Shown in pieces: positions 21,457 to 32,046 of a stretch of 64,000 nucleotides of DNA. The translations under genes and the position numbers were made by a program. The DNA comes from Nisaea sp. (GTDB lineage Bacteria; Pseudomonadota; Alphaproteobacteria; Thalassobaculales; Thalassobaculaceae). Within the stretch, counting starts at the first letter, position 1; each line of letters begins with the position of its first letter. The notes under the pieces were generated by a model that saw only the letters and a list, made by a program, of their open reading frames with translations, was not told the origin of the DNA and did not search any database. The DNA is taken from contig NZ_JAEPQA010000002.1 in the NCBI RefSeq assembly GCF_017640745.1, positions 124,001 to 188,000 of the forward strand, written 5' to 3'.

Positions 21457-24171
21457 TCAGATCTTGCCGTGGCACTGCTTGTATTTCTTGCCGGAGCCGC
21501 ATGGGCAGGCCGCGTTGCGCGGTACCTTGCCCCAGGTGGCGGGGTCGTTCGGATCGATCGCTGCGGCGCCTTGCCGGCTGCGGACCATGGTTTCCCCGTC
21601 GGCAGCCTCGCCATCGCCCTGCAGTGCCGGATCCTCGCGGCCCTCGTGCATTTCGCGCGCGGCCCGTTCGGCGGCCATCCGCGCCTCCATCTCCTCGGGT
21701 GAAGCCTGGACGCGGATCTCGAGATGCGAGAGCACGCCGGTCACGGTCTGCCGCAGACCGGTCAGCATGCCGTCGAACAGGTTGAAGGCCTCGCGCTTGT
21801 ATTCGTTCAGCGGATCCTTCTGCGCATAGGCGCGCAGGTTGATGCCTTGGCGCAGATGGTCGAGCGAGAGCAGATGCTCCTTCCACTGCTGATCGAGGAT
21901 CTGCAGCAGCAGGCTTTTTTCCGCCATGCGCATGACTTCGGGCCCGTAATTCGCGGCCTTCTGCGCCATGGCATTGTCTGAGGCCTTGGTGATGCGCTCC
22001 AGGATCTCCTGGTCCGCGATACCTTCCTCGTCCGCCCAGTCCTTGACCGGCAGGTCGAGCGCGAGCAGGCGGAGGCATTCCTCGTGCAGGGCCGGAATGT
22101 CCCACTGTTCGGAATAGGCGCCTTCCGGAATGCAGCGCGAGACCACGTCCTCGATCACCTCGTGGCGCATGTCGGCGACCGTGGCCGCGACTTCCGGCGC
22201 GCGCATGATGTCCTTGCGCTGCTCGAAGATCACCTTGCGCTGGTCGTTCATGACGTCGTCATACTTGAGCAGCTGCTTGCGGATCTCGAAGTTCCGCGCC
22301 TCGACCTTCTGCTGCGCCTTTTCCAGCGCCTTGTTGATCCAGCTGTGGACGATCGCCTCGCCCTTCTCCAGGCCGAGCTTCTGCAGCATGCCGTCCATGC
22401 GCTCGGACCCGAAGATGCGCATCAGGTCGTCTTCCAGCGAGAGGAAGAACTTGGACGCGCCCGGATCGCCCTGACGGCCGGAACGGCCGCGCAGCTGGTT
22501 GTCGATCCGTCGGCTCTCGTGCCGCTCGGTGCCGATCACGTAGAGACCGCCGGCATCGAGAACCTGTTTCTTCGCGGCCTCGACCTCGCCGCGGATGGTC
22601 TCTGCCTTGGCCGGATCCGGATCTTCGCCGAGTTCCAGCATGATCCGCATGTCGGCATTGCCGCCGAGCTGGATATCGGTACCGCGGCCGGCCATGTTGG
22701 TGGCAACGGTGACGGCGCCGGGCTGACCCGCCTGTGCGATGATGGTGGCTTCCTGCTCGTGGAAGCGCGCGTTCAGCACCTGATGCGGGATCTTGCGCTT
22801 CTTCATCAGCTCCGCGAGCAGTTCGGACTTCTCGATGGAGACGGTGCCGACCAGCACCGGCTGGCCCTTGCCCCGGCACTCCTCGATCGTGTCGATGATC
22901 GCGTCCCACTTCTCTTCCGCGGTCCGGTAGACCTCGTCGTCATGGTCTTTGCGGGCGATGTCGACGTTGGTCGGGATCTCGACGACCTCGAGCTTGTAGA
23001 TCTCCGCAAACTCGGTCGCCTCGGTCATCGCCGTGCCGGTCATGCCGGCGAGCTTCGGATAGAGGCGGAAATAATTCTGGAAGGTGATCGAGGCGAGCGT
23101 CTGGTTCTCGTTCTGGATCGTGACGCCTTCCTTAGCCTCGAGCGCCTGGTGCAGGCCCTCGGAATAGCGTCGTCCTTCCATAGCGCGGCCGGTGAACTCG
23201 TCGATGATGACGACCTTGTCGTCCTTGACGATGTAGTCCGTGTCCTTGGCGAAGAGATGGTGTGCGCGGAGCGCCTGGTTGGCGTGATGCACCAGCGAGA
23301 CGTTGGCGATGTCGTAAAGACCGCCTTCCTGCAGCATGCCGGCGCCGCGCAGCAGTTCCTCGATATGTTCCTGGCCAGCCTCGGTGAAGGCGACGGTGCG
23401 CTGCTTCTCATCCTTTTCGTAATCCTCGGGCACGAGGTGCGGGATCACGGCATTCATCGCGGTATAGGTCGCAGAGCTGTCCTCGGCCGGGCCGGAGATG
23501 ATCAGCGGCGTGCGCGCCTCGTCGATCAGGATCGAGTCGACTTCGTCGACGATGGCGAAGTTGAAGTCGCGCTGGACCATGTCCTCCAGGCGGAACTTCA
23601 TATTGTCGCGCAGATAGTCGAAACCGAACTCGTTGTTGGTCCCGTAGGTGACGTCGGCGGCGTAGGCGGCCTTGCGCTCGGCATCCGTCAGCCCGTGCAC
23701 GATGCAGCCGGTCGAGAGTCCGAGGAACTCGTAGACCTGTCCCATCCATCCGGCGTCGCGCTTGGCGAGGTAGTCGTTCACCGTGACGACATGGACGCCC
23801 TTGCCCTCGATCGCGTTCAGATAGACCGCGAGGGTGGCGACAAGGGTCTTGCCTTCGCCGGTCTTCATTTCGGAGATGCGGCCCTGGTGCAGCACCATGC
23901 CGCCGAGCAGCTGGACATCGAAATGCCGCTGCCCGAGCGTTCGCTTGGCCGCCTCGCGGACGGTTGCGAAGGCTTCGGGCAGGATGTCGTCGAGGGATTC
24001 GCCGGCCTTCAGCCGCTCCCGGAACGCGTCGGTCCTGGCCGCGAGCGCCGCATCGTCGAGTGCCGCGATTTCCGGCTCGAGGGCGTTGATCTCGTCAACG
24101 GTCTTTTGCAGGCGTTTGAGTGTCCGCTCGTTTTCCGAGCCGAAGATGGCCTTGGCGAGTGCGCCGAACAT
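21457..24171 (-). CDS. secA: Preprotein translocase subunit SecA
   Basis: [10 protein letters not shown] Walker A, full-length helicase core, C-terminal zinc motif [14 protein letters not shown]. Confidence 0.97.
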   Translation of the reverse strand: MFGALAKAIFGSENERTLKRLQKTVDEINALEPEIAALDDAALAARTDAFRERLKAGESLDDILPEAFATVREAAKRTLGQRHFDVQLLGGMVLHQGRISEMKTGEGKTLVATLAVYLNAIEGKGVHVVTVNDYLAKRDAGWMGQVYEFLGLSTGCIVHGLTDAERKAAYAADVTYGTNNEFGFDYLRDNMKFRLEDMVQRDFNFAIVDEVDSILIDEARTPLIISGPAEDSSATYTAMNAVIPHLVPEDYEKDEKQRTVAFTEAGQEHIEELLRGAGMLQEGGLYDIANVSLVHHANQALRAHHLFAKDTDYIVKDDKVVIIDEFTGRAMEGRRYSEGLHQALEAKEGVTIQNENQTLASITFQNYFRLYPKLAGMTGTAMTEATEFAEIYKLEVVEIPTNVDIARKDHDDEVYRTAEEKWDAIIDTIEECRGKGQPVLVGTVSIEKSELLAELMKKRKIPHQVLNARFHEQEATIIAQAGQPGAVTVATNMAGRGTDIQLGGNADMRIMLELGEDPDPAKAETIRGEVEAAKKQVLDAGGLYVIGTERHESRRIDNQLRGRSGRQGDPGASKFFLSLEDDLMRIFGSERMDGMLQKLGLEKGEAIVHSWINKALEKAQQKVEARNFEIRKQLLKYDDVMNDQRKVIFEQRKDIMRAPEVAATVADMRHEVIEDVVSRCIPEGAYSEQWDIPALHEECLRLLALDLPVKDWADEEGIADQEILERITKASDNAMAQKAANYGPEVMRMAEKSLLLQILDQQWKEHLLSLDHLRQGINLRAYAQKDPLNEYKREAFNLFDGMLTGLRQTVTGVLSHLEIRVQASPEEMEARMAAERAAREMHEGREDPALQGDGEAADGETMVRSRQGAAAIDPNDPATWGKVPRNAACPCGSGKKYKQCHGKI

Positions 24172-24421
24172 GCCGACCTCTGATTTGGAAACAGGTGTCC
24201 GGGTCTAGACCGGGTGGCTGACAGATAGGGGGTCGCGCAATTCCTGTCAACGCGGCCTGGGTTCCTGCGTCACTTCAGCCGACCTTAGCCCTGAGGGTTC
24301 AAGCCTGTTTGCTGCTGTCGGTCGCGAGAAGCTGGTTTCTGTCTCCTTGTCTTGACCAGTGTAATTTTTTGGAGTGTGACTACGATTGGATCTCATCGGC
24401 CGGAAACGGAGAGAAAAGCGA

Positions 24422-25261
24422 ATGCCCATTCCTCAGTTTAAAGAGGACGGAGTCGTCAAATTCGACGACCCTTTCTTCGTTCGCCAGTTCAGCCATGTCT
24501 TCCCGGACGATTTCTATGCTCGGCTGAGCGACGAATTTCCTGTTCCGGACGAACATTGGGGAGAACAAGGTGGGCTCGATCGCAAGATTGCAACGAGCTC
24601 ATCGGACGATGGCTTTTTCGACGTCGCCAGGCAGTCCAGGGCCTGGTCGGAATTTATAAGAGGCACGCTGAATCGAGAATTCGCGCGTAACGTGGGCCGG
24701 CTCGTGTACCCCGGACTTAAGCGGTACAAGGAGATGTCGAAAATTCCGCCACGATTGCCGCGTGACTTCTCCGAGAGGCTTTCCGAAGAAAGCAGGTTCC
24801 TGGACCTCATCGACGAAAGAATGACGCTGGGACTGCAATTCGCACGCCTCGCCAATGGTCAGTTCAATTCGCCCCATTCAGATACGGTCAGCAAGATCGC
24901 CACCATTCTTTTCTATTTCCCGCAGGAAGGCTGGCGGAATGAGTATGGCGGCGGTACGCATTTCTTCCGGTTTCGCGATGAACGGAAACCCGATTGGTTT
25001 GACCCGAACATGAATAGGGTTCCCCGCGAAAACCTGGACCAGTTCTGGAAGGATACCGAAGCTTTTTTCGTCTCGAACTACGCACCAAACACAGCATGTC
25101 TGTTCTGCAAATCTGTGGACTCTTTCCATGCCATCGGGCGCATTCGCGCCCCGGAAGGCCTTTCTCGCCGTGCCGTGGTAATGACGTTGCGCTATCGCGA
25201 GGAAGGCGAGGAAAACTCTTGGGAAGCCGTCGAAGCAAGAGCCGAGGCAATGACAGCCTAG
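24422..25261 (+). CDS. 2OG-Fe(II) oxygenase family protein
   Basis: SPHSDTVSKIATILFYFPQEGWRNEYGGGTHFF (HxD) and SFHAIGRI downstream His. Confidence 0.75.
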   Translation: MPIPQFKEDGVVKFDDPFFVRQFSHVFPDDFYARLSDEFPVPDEHWGEQGGLDRKIATSSSDDGFFDVARQSRAWSEFIRGTLNREFARNVGRLVYPGLKRYKEMSKIPPRLPRDFSERLSEESRFLDLIDERMTLGLQFARLANGQFNSPHSDTVSKIATILFYFPQEGWRNEYGGGTHFFRFRDERKPDWFDPNMNRVPRENLDQFWKDTEAFFVSNYAPNTACLFCKSVDSFHAIGRIRAPEGLSRRAVVMTLRYREEGEENSWEAVEARAEAMTA

Positions 25262-25289
25262 CCGGTTTGGTGTCCGATGGTTTGCGGAA

Positions 25290-26075
25290 GTGGCCGCGAC
25301 AAGTGTTTCGGGAGGCTCGGGTTTGAAGGCCGGACGACTGGAAGAATTCTGGAAAATGCGGCCGGTCCGCAAGATCGTGATGAACGGCGTCGAAATATTC
25401 TTCGACTGCTCATCTAAAGTCGCGGATTTCAGGGCGAGGACGTTGCTGTCCAAGGAACCCGGAACGATCCGCTGGCTCGACAGGCTTTCGCCTGACGACG
25501 TCCTCTATGACGTTGGAGCGAATGTAGGCACCTACAGCATCTATGCGGCTAAAATGCGTGGCGTCCGGTGCTATTCGATCGAGCCCGATGCCCGAAACTT
25601 TGCGCTGTTATGCAGCAATGTCATGTTGAACGGTCTTAGCGGAAAGGTAATGCCATATTGCCTTGGGGCACTGGATCGAACCGGCCCGAGCGTCCTCTTC
25701 GCGAGGAATCGAGAAGCCGGTAGCAGCGGGCATTCGGTCGGAGAGGCTCTGGATGAAGCGCTTAATCCGGTAGAACCTGATTTTCGTCAGGGAATCTATG
25801 CCATTCGCCTGGAAGACTTCGCTGCGAGCGACACCGTGGAGACTCCGACTGTCATCAAGATCGATGTGGATGGACTGGAACACCTCGTCCTGTCCGGCCT
25901 TGGAAGAGTGCTTGATGATACTCGCTTGCGAGGCATCAATATCGAACTGGCGGACGATATTGATGAGCACCGTAAGCTCAGGCTCAGTCTGCAGGAAGCG
26001 GGTTTTCGCGAAGATGATGAATTGGGTTTTGTGCATCGCAATGGTGTGAACCGCAATATCTTCTTCAGCCGCTGA
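25290..26075 (+). CDS. FkbM family methyltransferase
   Basis: LYDVGANVGTYSIYAAK...CYSIEPDARNFALLCSNVMLNGL, VIKIDVDGLEHLVLSG; start codon uncertain (GTG 25290 or TTG 25323). Confidence 0.85.
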   Translation: MAATSVSGGSGLKAGRLEEFWKMRPVRKIVMNGVEIFFDCSSKVADFRARTLLSKEPGTIRWLDRLSPDDVLYDVGANVGTYSIYAAKMRGVRCYSIEPDARNFALLCSNVMLNGLSGKVMPYCLGALDRTGPSVLFARNREAGSSGHSVGEALDEALNPVEPDFRQGIYAIRLEDFAASDTVETPTVIKIDVDGLEHLVLSGLGRVLDDTRLRGINIELADDIDEHRKLRLSLQEAGFREDDELGFVHRNGVNRNIFFSR

Positions 26076-26237
26076 TCCCGCATGCGCGCCGCGCGCGGCA
26101 ATAATTTCTCAGTCTGAAGCGAATGGGAAACTTAGTTCGCAGTAGGTTGAAGCATTGAAACTATCATTAATTTCGATTAAAATTTTTTGCGTCATGTAAG
26201 TGTTGATGAAGTTACGTTGCCTAGAAAGGGTGGACGG

Positions 26238-27110
26238 ATGGTTGACCGGATCACCGGATATACGTCCGGCGTGGTCGCCCCGACGACAGTGCGGACAAAC
26301 CGCCCGGTCGCCGGAGAGGCGCTGAATCAGCGCGTCACGCCCCGTCGCGAGGAGCGGCGCTCGGGCGATCAGTCTTCCCGGCAGGACCAGAAGCAATCGG
26401 ACGACGACAGCGTCGAGATCCGTCTGTCGGGCACTGCGCCGGGGCCGCAAGCGTCCTATGCCGCCAGGGCTTATGCCGGTGCCACACAGGGCCCTGCGCC
26501 GCAAAGCAATGAAGATGTCCTGATTTCCCGCTCGACCGCCGTTTTACTCGCAGAGGACCTGACCAGCCTGATCCGGCGGGCCGTCACCAATGTCGGTCTT
26601 GTGGTGCATGGCCTTATGAAGGTGCCGGACAATGCGGCGCACGATGTCGAGCGGCGGTTTCATATCGCCGCCCTGGGCGCGGTGCGTCCGGCACGGGAAC
26701 GCTATGTCCGCCAGGGCGGGGCTCCAGACCGGCTGCCAAACGGCCTCGCCTTCAAGAATATCTCGGCGCGCTATGATGAGCTGCGCGGCACGGCCGAGAT
26801 TTCCATCGGCGAGGCGGAGTTTCTCGACCGGATCGATTTCAGCGCCACCGGTGTGGTGTTCGACGTACGCGGCGAGGCGGCGGTACATGAGCCGAAGCCC
26901 GGTGTCTTCGTCGATACCGGGGACCATGGCGCGCTGATCGCCAGCCGCATCATCGAAACCGTGCGCCGGGATCTGCCGTTGTTCGGCGGCAGCGACGATA
27001 CCGAGGGCGCGATCGTCCTGATCCGCGCCGACAACAGCGACTTCAGCGATCATCGCTCGCCTGCGGAGTGGCTGGGGTTCGACCTGATCCTTCCCTTCCA
27101 AAAGACATGA
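26238..27110 (+). CDS. Hypothetical protein, function unknown
   Basis: Good SD (AAAGGGTGGA) upstream of ATG; low-complexity N-terminus; no recognised motif. Confidence 0.7.
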   Translation: MVDRITGYTSGVVAPTTVRTNRPVAGEALNQRVTPRREERRSGDQSSRQDQKQSDDDSVEIRLSGTAPGPQASYAARAYAGATQGPAPQSNEDVLISRSTAVLLAEDLTSLIRRAVTNVGLVVHGLMKVPDNAAHDVERRFHIAALGAVRPARERYVRQGGAPDRLPNGLAFKNISARYDELRGTAEISIGEAEFLDRIDFSATGVVFDVRGEAAVHEPKPGVFVDTGDHGALIASRIIETVRRDLPLFGGSDDTEGAIVLIRADNSDFSDHRSPAEWLGFDLILPFQKT

Positions 27111-27243
27111 GCCGCCACGGTTGCGAATGGCGTCTTGCCGCTCCACAGGCGATCTGATAGGCCTGCTTCAGACCGTGCGGCGGGTGCGCGCCGTGCCCGA
27201 GATTTCCCGAGAGCGCGGGCGGTGCCCGGCGAAAGGCACAGAC

Positions 27244-28155
27244 ATGATCCTGACTTGCTTCCCGCGTGCTGCGCGTTCCGCGAAGGCGGTGCTGATACCG
27301 GCGGCCCTTGGCGTGTTTGCGGCCTTTGTTCCGCCGGCCGCCGCGCAGCAGTCCGGCGCCGCCGCCAAGACCGTTCCGGCGGACCAGGCGGCCATCGATC
27401 CGGCTACGACAATCGTCGCGACGATCAACGGTGAGCCGATTTATCTTGCCGAGATCCTGGCGCAAATCCAGCAGCTGCCGCAGCAGTACCAGCAGGCGCC
27501 GATGGAGCAGATCTATCCGCCGATGCTCGATCGCGCGATCGATGCGCGCCTGATCGCGAATGCGGCACGCGAGGCCGGGCTGCAGGATCGCGACGACGTG
27601 AAGGCGCGGGTCGCGCAGGCCGAAAACGAGATTATTTCTGAAGTCTTCCTGACCGAGAAAATCTCGACCCAGATGGATGATGCGGCGCTCCGCAAACGTT
27701 ACGAAGAGTCTCTCGCGACCTCGACGGAGACCGGCGAGGAGGTAAAGGCGCGCCATATCCTCCTGACCACCGAAGCCGAAGCCCGCGAGGTGATCGCGGA
27801 ACTGAAGAAGGGTGCCGACTTCGCCGAGTTGGCGAAGGAGAAGTCCACCGGTCCGTCCGGCAGCAATGGCGGCGACCTCGGCTATTTCACCAAAGAGGCC
27901 ATGGTTCCTCCGTTTTCGGAGGCCGCCTTCGCGCTGAAACCGGGCGAGGTTACGGAAGATCCGGTCAAGACCCAGTTCGGCTGGCATGTCATCAAGGTCG
28001 AGGACCGGCGCGCGATCGAGCCGCCGAGCTTCGAGCAGGTACAGCCGCAGATCGCGCAGGAAATGACCCGCGAGATCCTTCAGGAGACGGTCGAGGCGCT
28101 GCGTGACGGCGTCGAGATCAAGCGCTTCGGGCCGGACGGCTCGGAGCTCCAGTAA
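27244..28155 (+). CDS. Exported peptidylprolyl isomerase (PpiC/parvulin type)
   Basis: Signal peptide LIPAALGVFAAFVPPAAAQQ; KARHILLTTEAEAREVI...FAELAKEKSTGPSGSNGGDLGYF. Confidence 0.92.
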   Translation: MILTCFPRAARSAKAVLIPAALGVFAAFVPPAAAQQSGAAAKTVPADQAAIDPATTIVATINGEPIYLAEILAQIQQLPQQYQQAPMEQIYPPMLDRAIDARLIANAAREAGLQDRDDVKARVAQAENEIISEVFLTEKISTQMDDAALRKRYEESLATSTETGEEVKARHILLTTEAEAREVIAELKKGADFAELAKEKSTGPSGSNGGDLGYFTKEAMVPPFSEAAFALKPGEVTEDPVKTQFGWHVIKVEDRRAIEPPSFEQVQPQIAQEMTREILQETVEALRDGVEIKRFGPDGSELQ

Positions 28156-28183
28156 CAGTCGCGTCGCAAGGGATCTTCGCGCC

Positions 28184-29416
28184 ATGTCCGATCAGGTTTC
28201 ACCGCTCGCGCCGGAGAGTTTTCCGGAGCTTCCCGCAATCGCCGGTGTGCGGACCGCCGCCGTCATGGCCGGGATCAAGTACAGGAACCGCCCCGATGTG
28301 CTCGTGGCCGAACTCGCCGAGGGAACCACGGTCGCCGGGGCGCTGACCCGGTCTACGACGCCTGGAGCGCCCGTCGCCTGGTGCCGCGAGATCCTGCCGA
28401 AGGGCAGCGGGCGCGCGCTCGTGGTCAATTCGGGCAACGCGAACGTCTTCACCGGCGAAGCCGGCAAGGCCGCGGTCCGGGAGACCGCCTCGGCGGTCGC
28501 GGCGCTTCTGTCCTGTGCGCCGGACGAGGTCTTTGTCGCCTCGACCGGCGTGATCGGCGAGCTCCTGGCGCACGACAAGATCGTTGCGAAGCTGCCGGAA
28601 GCGAAGGAAGCCCTCAAGGAAGGTGCCTGGGATGCGGCCGCCACGGCGATCCGGACCACGGACACTTTTGCCAAGGGCGCGGGCGCGACGACGGAGATCG
28701 GCGGCAAGGCGGTGAAGATCGCCGGCATCGCCAAGGGCTCCGGCATGGTGCAGCCGAACATGGCAACCATGCTGAGCTTTGTCTTCACCGACGCGGCGAT
28801 CCCGGCCGATATTCTGCAGGCAGTGCTGACACCGGCCGTGGACCGGACCTTCAACTCGATCACGGTCGACAGCGACACCTCGACCAGCGACACGCTGCTG
28901 CTGTTTGCGACCGGCAAGGCCGGTAACGCGGCGCCGTCCTCGGCTGACGATCCGGCTCTTGACGCGTTCAAGGCGGCGCTGGAAGGGGTGCTGAAGGAAC
29001 TGGCGCTGCTCGTGGTCCGCGACGGCGAAGGGGCGCAGAAACTGATAGAAGTGCGCGTGACCGGCGCAGATAACGATCTCTCGGCGCGCAAGATCGCCCT
29101 CTCGATCGCGAACTCGCCCCTGGTCAAGACGGCGATCGCCGGCGAGGACGCGAACTGGGGCCGCGTGGTGATGGCGGTCGGCAAGTCCGAGCAGCCGATC
29201 AATATCTCGAAGATCCGCATCGGTTTCGGCGGCACGGATATCGCCGTCAACGGCAAGCGCGACCCGAACTATAACGAGGCACCTGTCGCGGCGCATTTGA
29301 AGGGCCGGGAGATCGGGATCGACGTCGATGTGGGGGTCGGCTCCGGCAAATCCACGGTCTGGACCTGCGATCTGACGCACGGCTATATCAGCATCAACGC
29401 GGATTACCGCAGCTGA
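28184..29416 (+). CDS. argJ: Bifunctional glutamate N-acetyltransferase/amino-acid acetyltransferase
   Basis: VVNSGNANVFTGEAG, KGSGMVQPNMATMLSF autoprocessing motif. Confidence 0.96.
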   Translation: MSDQVSPLAPESFPELPAIAGVRTAAVMAGIKYRNRPDVLVAELAEGTTVAGALTRSTTPGAPVAWCREILPKGSGRALVVNSGNANVFTGEAGKAAVRETASAVAALLSCAPDEVFVASTGVIGELLAHDKIVAKLPEAKEALKEGAWDAAATAIRTTDTFAKGAGATTEIGGKAVKIAGIAKGSGMVQPNMATMLSFVFTDAAIPADILQAVLTPAVDRTFNSITVDSDTSTSDTLLLFATGKAGNAAPSSADDPALDAFKAALEGVLKELALLVVRDGEGAQKLIEVRVTGADNDLSARKIALSIANSPLVKTAIAGEDANWGRVVMAVGKSEQPINISKIRIGFGGTDIAVNGKRDPNYNEAPVAAHLKGREIGIDVDVGVGSGKSTVWTCDLTHGYISINADYRS

Positions 29417-29426
29417 GGCTGCCGTC

Positions 29427-29981
29427 ATGGAAACGGTGACAACGGAACGGCTGGCGTTCAGGGCGCCAGCCTTCTCGGACGGCGATGCGCTTTATGCGCA
29501 GATGAACGATTTCGACATCATCAAGTACCTCACCTCGGTGCCTTGGCCGTACAAGCGCGCCGATGCGGACGCCTACATAGAGCGGGCCCGGTCCGGCCGC
29601 GCCGAAGGCAAGGGGCATTACTTCCTGGTGATCGAAAGGGCGTCTGAGGCCATCGTCGGCACGATCGACCTGCGCTTCGATCCCGAAAAGACGGCGCATT
29701 TCGGCTACTGGTTCGCCAAGTCCTCCTGGGGGCGCGGCTATGCCAGCGAGGCGCTCGCCGCGATCCTGGAATTCGGCTTTGGAACGTTGGGGCTTGAGAA
29801 CATCTGGGGTGCGGCGATGCCGGAGAATCCGGCCTCGATCCGGGTGATGGAGAAATGCGGGTTGAGGAACGCGGGCATGATCGAGGTCCCGAGGCCCAAT
29901 TTCGGAGACAGGGTGGACATGGTGAAGCTCGACATGCGGCGCGCCGACTGGCTGGCCCGCTCCGGCAAGGTGCCGGCATGA
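29427..29981 (+). CDS. GNAT family N-acetyltransferase (RimJ/RimL type)
   Basis: TERLAFRAPAFSDGDALYAQM...GYWFAKSSWGRGYASEAL...NPASIRVMEKCGL. Confidence 0.9.
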   Translation: METVTTERLAFRAPAFSDGDALYAQMNDFDIIKYLTSVPWPYKRADADAYIERARSGRAEGKGHYFLVIERASEAIVGTIDLRFDPEKTAHFGYWFAKSSWGRGYASEALAAILEFGFGTLGLENIWGAAMPENPASIRVMEKCGLRNAGMIEVPRPNFGDRVDMVKLDMRRADWLARSGKVPA

Positions 29982-30394
29982 GCGGCGGCGCACACAAGCC
30001 GGTTATCTTCGTGGTCGCCGCGGCGCTGATCGACGCGGACGGCCGGGTGCTTCTGGCGCAGCGCCCGGAAGGCAAGTCGATGGCCGGGCTCTGGGAGTTT
30101 CCGGGCGGCAAGGTCGATGCGGGCGAGAGCCCCGAGGCGGCGCTGATCCGCGAGCTGCAGGAAGAGCTTTCCATCGATACGAAGGAAAGCTGCCTCGCGC
30201 CCTTCACCTTCGCTTCGCACGCCTACGAGGATTTTCACCTCATGATGCCGCTTTATCTCTGCCGGCGCTGGTGGGGCGACGTGCGCCCGCGTGAGGGGCA
30301 GGCGGTCAAGTGGGTCCGGCCGATGCGTCTTGCCGATTACCCGATGCCGCCTGCCGACGTCCCGCTGGTGGCGATGCTGCGCGACTTCCTCTGA
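29978..30394 (+). CDS. mutT: NUDIX hydrolase, 8-oxo-dGTP diphosphatase type
   Basis: NUDIX box GGKVDAGESPEAALIRELQEELSI; ATGA overlap with upstream GNAT. Confidence 0.9.
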   Translation: MSGGAHKPVIFVVAAALIDADGRVLLAQRPEGKSMAGLWEFPGGKVDAGESPEAALIRELQEELSIDTKESCLAPFTFASHAYEDFHLMMPLYLCRRWWGDVRPREGQAVKWVRPMRLADYPMPPADVPLVAMLRDFL

Positions 30395-30400
30395 GGCGAT

Positions 30401-31165
30401 TCAGCCGCGGCCGACGAACGGCATCTTGGTCGCCATGACGGTCATGAACTGCACGTTCGCGTCGAGCGGCAGGCTCGCCATGTAGAGCACCGAACTGGCG
30501 ACATGCGCGACGTCCATCCGCGGCTCGATCTTCATCGATCCGTCGGCCTGCGGCACACCCACACCCTCCACCATGCGCTCGGTCATCGGGGTGGCGGCGT
30601 TGCCGATATCGATCTGGCTGCAGACGATGTCGAACGGCCGTCCGTCGAGCGAGATCGACTTGGTGAGGCCGGTGATCGCATGCTTTGTCGAGGTATAGGG
30701 CGCCGAATTGGGGCGCGGTGTGTGTGCCGAAATCGAGCCGTTATTGATGATCCGCCCGCCCTGCGGCTTCTGCTGTTTCATCATCTTCATGGCGCGCTGG
30801 GCGCAGAGGAAGGAGCCGGTCAGGTTGACGTCGACGACGGCCTGCCACTGCTCGGTCGTAAGCTCGTCCATCGGGATGGCGGGCGTGCCCATCCCGGCAT
30901 TGTTGAAGAGCAGGTCGAGCCGTCCGAAGGTCTTCTGCACCGCATCGAACAGCGCATCGACATCCGCCGCCTTGCCGACATCGGTCGGAACAGCGAGCAT
31001 CGCGCCGCCGCCGGTCTTCGCCATGGCGGCGGTTTCCTCAAGCGCGTCCAGCCGCCGGCCCGCCAGCGCGACATTGTAGCCCGCGCCCTGCAGCGCCAGC
31101 GCGACGGCCCGTCCGACACCCGATCCGGCGCCGGTAACGATTGCGGTCTTGCCGTTTCCCGACAT
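30401..31165 (-). CDS. SDR family oxidoreductase
   Basis: [23 protein letters not shown]...YTSTK catalytic motif. Confidence 0.92.
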   Translation of the reverse strand: MSGNGKTAIVTGAGSGVGRAVALALQGAGYNVALAGRRLDALEETAAMAKTGGGAMLAVPTDVGKAADVDALFDAVQKTFGRLDLLFNNAGMGTPAIPMDELTTEQWQAVVDVNLTGSFLCAQRAMKMMKQQKPQGGRIINNGSISAHTPRPNSAPYTSTKHAITGLTKSISLDGRPFDIVCSQIDIGNAATPMTERMVEGVGVPQADGSMKIEPRMDVAHVASSVLYMASLPLDANVQFMTVMATKMPFVGRG

Positions 31166-31254
31166 TCTATCCTCCCCGTGGAACTCCGTTGGTGCCGGGG
31201 AGTGTGTCGTGCCGCCGCCTGCTTGGCACGCGGAAAATCGAAAAGAGAGCCGTC

Positions 31255-31935
31255 TCAGCTCGGATCGGGTTTGCGCTCGTCGCTCGGAATTTCTGGAAGG
31301 AACGGACTGACCTGAAGCGCCGGATCCTGTCTGGACCGGCCAGGAACAGCGATATCCGCTTCCCGGTAGAGCCGGTCCCGGGTTTCGTCGATCTTCTTCG
31401 AGAGATAGCGGGTGTCGGCTGCCGTCATCTCAAGCCGCCGGTTCTGCAATTCGGCCCAGATGTTATGCACTTCCTCGATCGACTCCTTGGTTGCCGGCAG
31501 CTTCTCGAGCTGCGCCGAAGTCTTCTCGATCCACTCGATGGATCTGGTCCGCGTCGCCTGCGCCTCGAGGATCAGGACCGCCAGCCTGTCGATGATGTAG
31601 TTCGTCTGGTCGGTCGGCTGCTCGCGGCAATAGGGGATCAGCCGTTTCAGATAGTCGAAATCCTGCTGGGTCAGCTGGAACAGCTTCTTGCCGAAATAGG
31701 TGAACTCGAGATTCTCCACCGACATGCCGCCTTCGATCCGGGCCAGGATGTTCACCGGTGCGTTGCCGCCCGGAATCTTGGCGCAGTCGGCATCGTTCAG
31801 GCCCTCGGGCACCGCCGGTTCCTGATCCTGCGTGCGGTCCTGCGCGGCAACCGGTACCGGCTGGAGCGACGTCGACGCCAGCGCGGCAAGCAGCGCGACC
31901 GAAGCCAGACCGATCGATTTCCCGAACCCGTTCAT
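31255..31935 (-). CDS. Hypothetical exported protein
   Basis: N-terminal signal peptide [26 protein letters not shown]; remainder unrecognised. Confidence 0.65.
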   Translation of the reverse strand: MNGFGKSIGLASVALLAALASTSLQPVPVAAQDRTQDQEPAVPEGLNDADCAKIPGGNAPVNILARIEGGMSVENLEFTYFGKKLFQLTQQDFDYLKRLIPYCREQPTDQTNYIIDRLAVLILEAQATRTRSIEWIEKTSAQLEKLPATKESIEEVHNIWAELQNRRLEMTAADTRYLSKKIDETRDRLYREADIAVPGRSRQDPALQVSPFLPEIPSDERKPDPS

Positions 31936-32046
31936 TGGAACGTCACCCTTTCTGACGCGCGGAATTGATTTCTGCCCATGCTACCCATCACACTCGATCC
32001 GTCGCACCTTCTTGCGGCCATGCAATCCCCATGCCCGGAGTGTTCA

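Noticed and set aside
22084-24183. 699-aa plus-strand ORF opposite secA
   Set aside because: Antisense shadow of secA; no domain recognisable.
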